Below are positions 1 to 6,053 of a DNA stretch of 6,053 bases, one piece after another. A program made the translations under genes and the position numbers. Origin of the DNA: Clostridia bacterium (lineage in GTDB: Bacteria; Bacillota; DSM-521; Neomoorellales; Neomoorellaceae); NCBI GenBank assembly GCA_012727745.1, contig JAAYGJ010000261.1:1-6053 (forward strand), in the 5' to 3' direction. The notes below the pieces were generated by a model, which saw only the letters and a list, made by a program, of their open reading frames with translations, had not been told where the DNA came from and did not search any database. Positions within the stretch are counted from its first letter, which is position 1. Every line of letters starts with the position of its first letter.

Positions 1-2378
1 ATCCAGACCTGGGACTGTTCGTCTCCCTGCCTGGCTTTTTCTAGCATCTGCGGGTAGACCGTCTCCAGTAGTTTGAAATAGATGTTTTGCAGTTTTGCCA
101 GATCTACTTCAAAAGGCAAAGAGCGGACCAGTCCGATTATATTATCAAGATGTTCGATGAGGGCAAGGTTTTCAGGCTCATTACGTAACTGTTCACCTAG
201 TTCGGCCAGGGTCTGTTTCAGGACATAACTCAGCTCAGCGCCATCGAGGGGTATATCCAGGGCGGCAGCTTCACCCAGCAGGGTCTTAATACGTTTCAGG
301 TCAAGCTTGGGAGCGGCGAAAGCCTGCCCCAGTTGGGCGTTGAGCACGAACTCGGCAGCGGTGAATAGAGCCCGGGGCTGGGGAGTATGCAGGTCCTTCA
401 GGAAACGCATCAATGACACGTGGCGGTTATAGATGCGCTGGAAAACTGCTGCTACTTCTGCCAGAATATTTTCCAGGATGAGATCCAGGATCATCCGCTG
501 TTTATCCTTAAAAAGCTGTTTAAGGGTATAGGTGGAACCGGCAAAGTGTTGGTCCAGGAGACGGATTACTGCGTTATAATCAGCCCGCTCAAAAGCATCG
601 CCAAGTTCCTGCAGCATCCGCTGGTAGGACTCTTCATCTTCATAGAGCCGTACTCCTCCGGTCAGGTTGTGGTTACCCAGGTGTACAACCCCGTAAATAA
701 CCTTTGCTGACCTCCGAGTAATCTGGGAGGTGATCTGTACCCGGCCCAGAGAGAGTTTAGCCGCCCCGGCGGAGCGTTGCTGGTGATCTTCCCGGTCAAT
801 ATCGTAGCAGAAAATGCGGGAATGATCGTCGTAATCTTCAAATAGGGAAGAGAGGGCATAGTGGCCTACTACTTTGAGGAGGTCAACCATTCCCGGTTTG
901 ACGAATTTCTCGTATATATAGGCGCCGTCCCGGTGCTCGGGGATATTGCTTTTGGCCCGGGCCAACATTTCTAGGAAATGGGGCTCGGGTGACTCATTAA
1001 ATAATTTTTGCGCCAGCTGGATGACCCGTCCGGCATACTTAATTATCTGTACTGTCTCAATTCCGGAAAGCTCATCAAAGAACCAACCGCAACTGGTATA
1101 CATCAGCATAGCATGGCGCTGCAGTTCCAGCAGTTTTAGGACTATCCCCTGGTCTTCCTGGTTGAGTTCACGGCTGGCGTTCCTTTCCAGGTACCGTTGC
1201 AGGTTCTCGGGGGAACGGTCAAGGACTACTTCAATATAGTCATTGCGTGCAGCCCAGGGATCTTTGAGATACTGCCGGGCCAGTTCTTCATACTTGGGGG
1301 CTAAAGTATTGCGTAACCAGTTGAGGGCGTCTCTTAGGGGAGCGCGCCAGTTCTGGTTCCAGCCCGGGTGCATGCCGCTGTTGCAGCCACAATTGCTGCG
1401 CCAGCGTTCAATGCCATGGGCGCAGCTCCAGGAGCTATTATCGATTATTTCCGCCTCGTAGGTAGGCGGGTGTTTTTCCAGGTACTCACCATAATTGGTG
1501 ATGCGGGCCAGGTTGTTTTTTTCAATATAGTGGAGGGCATAGGCCAGTGCCATATCGCCATGGGGGTGGTGGTGGCCGTATGTTTCGCCGTCAGTGGCTA
1601 TATTAACCAGATGGGGTGTATTGTCGTCGTCCCTAAAGACACTGAGTAAACGTTTGGCAAAACGTTCACCGTTGGCCAGCAGTTTTTCAAAGGCAACGGC
1701 CCTCGATATTTCACCGTTATAGAAAAAAACCACAATGGTACGTCCTGATTTGGGCAGATAGACTTGATAGGGCCTGGTAGTATCGATGCCCCCGGTAATA
1801 TCCTGCCAGTTTTCGCTGTTAAGGGGACGCAGGCGCCGGGCCTGCCAGGGAGCCAGGATAGTGAAACGGATACCGTGTTCTGCCATTATGTCCAGGGTCT
1901 CCATGTCGACGGCCGTTTCCGGTAGCCACATGCCTTCCGGTTGGCGGCCGAACCGATGTTCGAAGTCTTTGATCCCCCAAATTACCTGCGTGTATTTATC
2001 GCGCTGGTTGGCCAATGGCATGATCATGTGGTTATAGGCCTGGGCCAGGGCAGAACCGTGCCCGGAAAAATTGCGCCGGCTTTCCCGGTCAGCTTCGATA
2101 ATGGCTTCATAGGTTTCGGGTTCATTGTCTTCCATCCAGGAAAGTAGGGTAGGGCCAAAATTGAAGCTGATTTTACTGTAGTTATTAACTATTCGCTTAA
2201 TCCAGCCCTCACTATCCAGAATGCGGGAAGCGCTGTTAGGCGCGTAACATTCAGTAGTAATCCTTTCGTTCCAGTCATGGTAAGGATAAGCAGAATCCTG
2301 CAGCTCGATATCTTCCAGCCACGGGTTTTCCCGGGGAGGCTGATAAAAATGGCCGTGAATACAGAGGAAACGTTCCAT
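1..2378 (-). CDS. GH57-type glycoside hydrolase with DUF3536-like C-terminal region (C-terminus cut by window edge)
   Basis: The frame is open from an ATG at 2378-2376 to the left edge, giving 792 codons with no stop, so the C-terminus is missing. The N-terminus reads MERFLCIHGHFYQPPRENPW, a GH57 region-1 type motif (H8, H10, Q13, P14). The likely catalytic nucleophile is E154 in GMWLPETAVD, and the likely acid/base is D263 in ATDGETYGHHHPHGD; both match the conserved GH57 Glu and Asp positions. From about residue 315 comes the SWSCAHGIERWR...CGC motif that I associate with DUF3536 proteins, followed by a long, mostly helical region. No signal peptide or membrane segment is evident, so it is probably cytoplasmic. 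The start is supported by AAAGGAGG 11 nt upstream and by the family-like N-terminus. It follows treZ by 6 nt, so co-transcription is likely. GH57 includes amylases, glucanotransferases and branching enzymes; I know of no established activity for this subgroup. A role on glycogen or maltodextrin is inferred from the neighbours. Confidence 0.9.
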   Translation of the reverse strand, partial: MERFLCIHGHFYQPPRENPWLEDIELQDSAYPYHDWNERITTECYAPNSASRILDSEGWIKRIVNNYSKISFNFGPTLLSWMEDNEPETYEAIIEADRESRRNFSGHGSALAQAYNHMIMPLANQRDKYTQVIWGIKDFEHRFGRQPEGMWLPETAVDMETLDIMAEHGIRFTILAPWQARRLRPLNSENWQDITGGIDTTRPYQVYLPKSGRTIVVFFYNGEISRAVAFEKLLANGERFAKRLLSVFRDDDNTPHLVNIATDGETYGHHHPHGDMALAYALHYIEKNNLARITNYGEYLEKHPPTYEAEIIDNSSWSCAHGIERWRSNCGCNSGMHPGWNQNWRAPLRDALNWLRNTLAPKYEELARQYLKDPWAARNDYIEVVLDRSPENLQRYLERNASRELNQEDQGIVLKLLELQRHAMLMYTSCGWFFDELSGIETVQIIKYAGRVIQLAQKLFNESPEPHFLEMLARAKSNIPEHRDGAYIYEKFVKPGMVDLLKVVGHYALSSLFEDYDDHSRIFCYDIDREDHQQRSAGAAKLSLGRVQITSQITRRSAKVIYGVVHLGNHNLTGGVRLYEDEESYQRMLQELGDAFERADYNAVIRLLDQHFAGSTYTLKQLFKDKQRMILDLILENILAEVAAVFQRIYNRHVSLMRFLKDLHTPQPRALFTAAEFVLNAQLGQAFAAPKLDLKRIKTLLGEAAALDIPLDGAELSYVLKQTLAELGEQLRNEPENLALIEHLDNIIGLVRSLPFEVDLAKLQNIYFKLLETVYPQMLEKARQGDEQSQVW

Positions 2379-2384
2379 TGTGCC

Positions 2385-4235
2385 TTATGCCTCCTTTATT
2401 CGCTCAAACAACAAGCATGTTCTGGCAGCAATAGTAAGCTGGACCTTTCCCGTGGCGGTGAGCAAAGCTGGTACAGCAGTCCCCTTACCCAGCCACTTTT
2501 CCTCAGCACTGTCCAGGTGCTTGCACCAGCTGCCTGCCTTTAAGGGCAGAGTAAGAGTTACGTTTTCGCTGTTAAAGGAAAAGAGCAGGCAGACTTCGTT
2601 GCCGTTGCTCCAGCGGTGTACCAGCAGCACCTGTTCTTGCTGGTAGGGAATGACTTCCAGGTTGTCCAGGCTGAGGTTCGCCAGGGCCGGCAGTTCCCGG
2701 CGCAGCCGCAGCAGTTGCTGGTAATAGCGGCGCAGCCGGCGATGTTTTTCCTGCTGCAGCAGCTGGTGCTGCAGGCGTGAACGCAAAAAAGTGTTTTTTG
2801 CCTGCGGGTTTGGCACTTTAACGTCCCAATCAAAAGCAGCAAACTCTTCTTTGCGCCCCTCTTGTACCGCTTCAGCCAGCTCCGGGTCGGTATGGCTGGT
2901 AAAATACTGGAAAGGTGCTGTTTCGCCGTACTCTTCACCCATAAACAGCAGCGGTATGAAGGGAGAGAGCAAAACTATCGCGGCAGCCAGTTTTAGCTCG
3001 CTAAAGCCGACCAGGTTGCTTAATCTCTGCCCCCTTACCCGGTTGCCCACCTGGTCATGGTTCTGGGCATAGACTACGAATTGGCAGGCTTTAGTCAGCT
3101 GGGGCCGCCGGCCGTGGCGGCGCTGCCGGTAGGGAGAGTACTGGCCGCTGTAAACATAGCCTTCCCGGAAAACCCGGGCCAGATGCTCCAGGCAGCCGAA
3201 ATCTTGATAATAACCGTCCTGTTCCCCGGTTAGCAGGGCATGCAGGGCGTGGTGGAAGTCATCGCTCCACTGGCCGTCAATCCCATAGCCCCCTACTGCC
3301 TGTGGCTGGATCAGCCGGGGGTTGTTGAGGTCGCTTTCGGCAAAAATATAAACCCGCCGTTTCAGCTTTTCGCCTTCCCGGTGCACAGCTTGAGACAGCT
3401 CTTCCAGAAAAGGTATAGCTGAATTATCAATGATGGCATGTACCGCATCCAGCCGCAGGCCGTCAATATGAAATTCTCTCAGCCAGTAGAGGGCATTATT
3501 GATAAAGAAACGCCGTACTTCGTCGCTGCCAGGGCCGTCAAAATTAAGGGCCATTCCCCAGGGTGTGTGGTAACGGTCACTAAAGTAAAAACCAAAGTCA
3601 CCAAAGTAGTTTCCCTCAGGGCCTAAGTGGTTATAAACCACATCGAGAAATACAGCCAGGCCCAGGCGGTGGCAGCTGTCTACCAGTTGTTGCAACTCTT
3701 TCGGCCCGCCGTAAGAATTTTGCACGGCGTAAGGATAGACACCGTCGTAGCCCCAGTTGCGCTGGCCGGGGAATTGGGCCAGCGGCATCAGTTCAAGGGC
3801 GGTTATTCCCAGCTGGCGCAGGCTTTCCAGATGGGGGATTATTGCGGCAAGGGTGCCTTCTGCGGTAAAAGTACCAACATGTAACTCGTAAAAGACCAGC
3901 TCCTGCTGGGCGGGGCCGTGCCAGCATTGATCTGACCACTTAAATGCAGCTGTATCTACTACTTGAGAAGGGCCGTGAACGCCCTGGGGCTGGTAGCGCG
4001 AAGCAGGATCAGGACGCTCTTTTTCACCGTCAAGCAGGTAATAATAGAGGCTGCCGGGCTGGACTCCTTTTATATCGCCGTAGAAGTAGCCCCTCTCTCC
4101 CTGTATTAAAGGCACTTCTTGCCGCTCAGGCGTTAAAATACGTACGGCGACGCTTTCGGCCCGGGGAGCCCAGACACAGAAGCGGCAACAACCGTTGCCC
4201 AGGTAGGTAGCGCCCGGGTTCAGATTAGGACTCAT
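2385..4235 (-). CDS. treZ: malto-oligosyltrehalose trehalohydrolase (GH13)
   Basis: Complete gene of 616 residues, ending in TAA at 2387-2385. TreZ hydrolyses the alpha-1,4 bond next to the trehalosyl end of maltooligosyl trehalose and releases trehalose; it is the second step of the TreY-TreZ pathway and acts in the cytoplasm. Residues of about 9-75 form the N-terminal beta-sandwich (CBM48-like; RFCVWAPRAESV). A conserved RPDPASRYQPQGVHGPS segment follows at 74-90. The GH13 barrel shows MPLAQFPGQRNWGYDGVYP, DVVYNH (198-203), the nucleophile D263 in DGLRLDAVHAIID, the acid/base E300 in FAESDL, and D394 in QNHDQVGNR. A short beta domain ends the protein. These motifs distinguish TreZ from branching enzyme and GlgX. 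Length fits the family (about 560-630). The ATG at 4235 is chosen over an in-frame TTG at 4256 because GAGGTG lies 7 nt before it. N-terminal cysteines C16, C17 and C20 look unusual. It lies between malQ and a GH57 gene, in an apparent operon. Confidence 0.96.
   Translation of the reverse strand: MSPNLNPGATYLGNGCCRFCVWAPRAESVAVRILTPERQEVPLIQGERGYFYGDIKGVQPGSLYYYLLDGEKERPDPASRYQPQGVHGPSQVVDTAAFKWSDQCWHGPAQQELVFYELHVGTFTAEGTLAAIIPHLESLRQLGITALELMPLAQFPGQRNWGYDGVYPYAVQNSYGGPKELQQLVDSCHRLGLAVFLDVVYNHLGPEGNYFGDFGFYFSDRYHTPWGMALNFDGPGSDEVRRFFINNALYWLREFHIDGLRLDAVHAIIDNSAIPFLEELSQAVHREGEKLKRRVYIFAESDLNNPRLIQPQAVGGYGIDGQWSDDFHHALHALLTGEQDGYYQDFGCLEHLARVFREGYVYSGQYSPYRQRRHGRRPQLTKACQFVVYAQNHDQVGNRVRGQRLSNLVGFSELKLAAAIVLLSPFIPLLFMGEEYGETAPFQYFTSHTDPELAEAVQEGRKEEFAAFDWDVKVPNPQAKNTFLRSRLQHQLLQQEKHRRLRRYYQQLLRLRRELPALANLSLDNLEVIPYQQEQVLLVHRWSNGNEVCLLFSFNSENVTLTLPLKAGSWCKHLDSAEEKWLGKGTAVPALLTATGKVQLTIAARTCLLFERIKEA
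2390..2397 (-). promoter_or_regulatory. ribosome binding site of the GH57/DUF3536 gene, inside the 3' end of treZ
   Basis: On the minus strand the sequence reads AAAGGAGG, a near-perfect match to the anti-Shine-Dalgarno sequence of 16S rRNA, 11 nt before the ATG at 2378. It overlaps the treZ codons for Ile-Lys-Glu just before the treZ stop. Ribosomes finishing treZ would therefore arrive on the initiation site of the next gene, which suggests translational coupling. Confidence 0.8.
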
Positions 4236-4319
4236 ACTGGCACACCTCGCATACAAATTCAGGCTCTATTATCCTGGCTGTGTTCGGAAGAAAGCAGGGC
4301 ACTGTTGCCGGCCAGTCAT
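4236..4319 (-). other. malQ-treZ intergenic gap (84 nt)
   Basis: This is the only non-coding stretch longer than a few bases. It holds the treZ ribosome binding site near its downstream end. I find no strong stem followed by a T-tract, so no terminator for malQ. A lone GATAAT resembling a -10 box lies at 4273-4268 on the minus strand, but no matching -35 box is present at the usual distance. Read-through from malQ into treZ is the simplest reading. Confidence 0.6.
4243..4248 (-). promoter_or_regulatory. ribosome binding site of treZ
   Basis: On the minus strand the sequence reads GAGGTG, followed by 7 nt and then ATG at 4235-4233. This spacing is close to ideal and decides the treZ start. 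An in-frame TTG at 4256 lies upstream of this site and would place the site inside the coding region. Another ATG at 4252-4250 is out of frame and meets TGA after six codons. Confidence 0.75.
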
Positions 4320-6053
4320 CTAATTGTTGTTACGCAGGCGGTTTAGCTCCTGCAATGTTTGCAGCAACTCCGACTGGGTACTGAATTCTTCCAGAGCATA
4401 GCGGGCTTTGCGGCGCCAGTTGGGCCGGGCCTCAGCCGAGGTGCCGGGAACGTTTTGCGGCTCCATTTCCTGCCACAGGTCTTCCAGGTTGACCAGCAAA
4501 ATATTGGCCGGGCTGGCAGCCAGGTACTTCAAGCAGGCCCGGGTCACTTCTTTTACTTCAGTGGTGGCGGTCCGGAGTTGCCCTTGCCGGTACAAGAAGA
4601 GGGCTAAAACTGCCTTTTCAAGCTTGCTCTTTTGCCGCCAGGAGGCGGCAAAAGGGGGCATGTCATGGGTATTCAAGCAGACCAGCGTTTCAGCTTCGAT
4701 AGGGCGCAGGGCCTGGCGCGGTTGGCCGCTGTATTCATAGGGCAACACGTACATGCGTTTAATCCGATGGCGGGCCATAACCTTGCGAATGTAAGCTGGC
4801 ACCGTGCCCAAGTCCTCGCCGACCAGCAAGGCCTGGTGACGCCAGGATTCCAGACATAAAATGGCATATAATTCCTCCGCATGGTAGCGCACGTAAACTC
4901 CTTCGCTAGCTTTAAGGCCCCGGGGTATCCAGTAGAGGTGGTGCAGCCCCATTATATGGTCCAGGCGCAGAGCTCCTGCATAACGCAAGTGGTTCTGGAT
5001 ACTGGCAATGAAGTAGCGGTAACCTTGTTCCCGCAGCCGCTGTGGGTGCATAGGTGCTATTCCCCAGTCCTGGCCGCCGGTGAAAAATGCGTCTGGCGGG
5101 GAGCCGCCGCTGGCGGTCAGGACAAAAGTCCTGCGTTCCCACCAGACATCGTAGCCGCAGCAGTGCACTCCCAGCGGGTAGTCCAGGTACAGGCGCTGCC
5201 CCTTTTGCCGGGCCCGGGCAGAGATTTTTTGCAGCTGCTGCTGGACCAACCACTGCACGTAGAGGTGGTAACGGACAACTTCGGGGCTGTAGTCGCCCTG
5301 ACGCAGGTTTCCTTCCCGCATCCGCTCTGGCCAGTAGGGCCAGGTACAGCACTGCTGCTCGGTGGTTGCCCGGAATTGGGCATAGTTACGGGCAGCAGGG
5401 TTTGCTGTCAGCCACTGCTGCAAGGCAGCCTGCCGCTTGCCGGCTGCGGCAAAAAAAGCAGCGGCGCATTGTTCCAGGACTTTACGTTTCAAGGCCATGC
5501 CGCGGCGGTAGTCCACCAGCGGCGCAGAACGCAAAGCAGCAATCTCTTGTTGCAGCGAGGGCGAGTTAATTAATTCGCGCGCCTGCGGACTTATTTGCAG
5601 CTCTTCAACCTGGCTGACATCGAGGTAAAATTCGTTCCAGAACAGGCGGCTGACCGGTTCGTAGGGACTGGGGGCAAAAGGTTCATCGAGGAAGGCAGCC
5701 AGGAGCGGCAAGGTGCCAACCAGTTTGCCGCCCAACCCATGCAGCCAGTCCAGCAGTACGCCCAGGTCACCGAAGTCGCCGGCACCCCAGCTCTGCCGGG
5801 AATGGAGGGCGTAAAGGGGTAAAAAACAGCCCCAGAGCTTGCTGTTTTCGTTAGCGGCCAAGCTGTAGCTCCGGCCCGGTGCGGCAATAATTACAGCTTC
5901 ATGGCAATGGCCGGAGAGCTCCAACACAAAGCGATGATAGCCCGGCGGCAGCCCGGCCGGCAGGTTGAACTGGCGTACTTGATAATTTATGCCTTCAAGG
6001 TTTACTGCCCACAGCAGGGGCAGGCTGGCCGGCGGGCGGTTCCAGCGCAGGAT
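4320..6053 (-). CDS. malQ: 4-alpha-glucanotransferase (amylomaltase, GH77), N-terminus cut by window edge
   Basis: The frame runs open from the right edge to TAG at 4322-4320, giving 577 residues (numbered here from the edge). MalQ moves alpha-1,4-glucan segments between malto-oligosaccharides, releasing glucose and making longer chains. The first 60 or so residues (LPAGLPPGYHRF, then IIAAPGRSY) resemble the end of the N-terminal beta-sandwich found in E. coli-type MalQ, so the true start is beyond the window; the GTG at 5927 lies inside this domain and is not a start. The GH77 barrel follows: SWGAGDFGDLGVLLDW, LDYPLGVH, GGQDWGIAPMHPQRLREQGY, nucleophile D365 in LRLDHIMGL, acid/base E413 in VGEDLGTVP, and third acid D464 in LNTHDMPPFAASW. 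The protein ends RLRNNN. The spacing of the three acids (48 and 51 residues) fits amylomaltases. In trehalose clusters this enzyme probably lengthens short maltodextrins so that TreY can use them. treZ starts 84 nt downstream. An 11-bp perfect hairpin overlaps the codons just after D464. Confidence 0.95.
   Translation of the reverse strand: MLRWNRPPASLPLLWAVNLEGINYQVRQFNLPAGLPPGYHRFVLELSGHCHEAVIIAAPGRSYSLAANENSKLWGCFLPLYALHSRQSWGAGDFGDLGVLLDWLHGLGGKLVGTLPLLAAFLDEPFAPSPYEPVSRLFWNEFYLDVSQVEELQISPQARELINSPSLQQEIAALRSAPLVDYRRGMALKRKVLEQCAAAFFAAAGKRQAALQQWLTANPAARNYAQFRATTEQQCCTWPYWPERMREGNLRQGDYSPEVVRYHLYVQWLVQQQLQKISARARQKGQRLYLDYPLGVHCCGYDVWWERRTFVLTASGGSPPDAFFTGGQDWGIAPMHPQRLREQGYRYFIASIQNHLRYAGALRLDHIMGLHHLYWIPRGLKASEGVYVRYHAEELYAILCLESWRHQALLVGEDLGTVPAYIRKVMARHRIKRMYVLPYEYSGQPRQALRPIEAETLVCLNTHDMPPFAASWRQKSKLEKAVLALFLYRQGQLRTATTEVKEVTRACLKYLAASPANILLVNLEDLWQEMEPQNVPGTSAEARPNWRRKARYALEEFSTQSELLQTLQELNRLRNNN
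4629..4654 (-). repeat. perfect 11-bp inverted repeat (hairpin) inside malQ
   Basis: Arms CTTTTGCCGCC and GGCGGCAAAAG are perfectly complementary and are separated by a 4-nt loop (TCCT on the coding strand). The hairpin lies in the malQ codons for PFAASWRQK, just after the catalytic Asp of the THDM motif. No T-tract follows on either strand, so it does not look like an intrinsic terminator. It could slow or shape translation or protect the message, or it may simply follow from the codons used. Confidence 0.7.

Noticed and set aside
1368..1649. 93-codon open frame on the plus strand, and other short frames across 420-2646
   Set aside because: They are antisense to the GH57 and treZ genes, lack convincing ribosome binding sites and encode no recognisable motif.
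1649..1666. 7-bp inverted repeat AACGTTT/AAACGTT with a 4-nt loop
   Set aside because: Short and AT-rich, inside the GH57 coding sequence, with no T-tract; expected by chance at this length.
2690..2780. CTG/CAG-rich stretch that looks like an imperfect trinucleotide repeat
   Set aside because: It is explained by Leu, Gln and Arg codons in a helical segment of TreZ (LQHQLLQQEKHRRLRRYYQQ); the units are irregular and there is no tandem array.
4268..4273. GATAAT as a -10 promoter box for treZ
   Set aside because: No acceptable -35 hexamer lies 16-18 nt upstream on the minus strand, and one hexamer alone is weak evidence.
4881..5573. A 230-codon open frame on the plus strand
   Set aside because: It is fully antisense to malQ, whose GH77 motifs prove the minus-strand frame. 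Its translation shows no recognisable domain, and long antisense frames are common opposite GC-rich genes.
5925..5927. GTG as a possible malQ start (535 residues)
   Set aside because: The frame stays open upstream to the edge, and the 42 codons before it encode residues such as LPAGLPPGYHRF that fit the N-terminal domain of MalQ.

Overview
The window is a compact stretch of bacterial alpha-glucan and trehalose metabolism. All three genes lie on the minus strand and are read from high to low coordinates: a 4-alpha-glucanotransferase (malQ, GH77; N-terminus beyond the right edge), a malto-oligosyltrehalose trehalohydrolase (treZ, GH13; complete), and a large GH57-type protein with a DUF3536-like C-terminal region (C-terminus beyond the left edge). 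I see no RNA gene, mobile element or CRISPR array, and no convincing terminator or promoter.

Layout: 6053-4320 is malQ. An 84-nt gap (4319-4236) carries the treZ ribosome binding site and no terminator. 4235-2385 is treZ. After a 6-nt gap, 2378-1 is the GH57/DUF3536 gene, whose Shine-Dalgarno sequence lies inside the last codons of treZ. Shared strand, tight spacing and lack of a terminator suggest one operon transcribed from beyond the right edge.

How the genes fit together: MalQ transfers glucan segments between malto-oligosaccharides and lengthens short ones. TreZ releases trehalose from oligosaccharides whose reducing end has been converted to an alpha,alpha-1,1 linkage by TreY. TreY is not in the window; I expect it nearby, most likely upstream of malQ. 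The GH57 protein keeps the catalytic Glu and Asp of its fold, but its substrate is unknown. Its place in the cluster suggests it acts on glycogen or maltodextrin.

Organism: strong AAGGAGG-type ribosome binding sites, moderately high GC and the look of the proteins suggest a Gram-positive clostridial (Bacillota) anaerobe, perhaps a Moorella-like thermophile. This is an impression from memory of similar proteins and is weakly supported.
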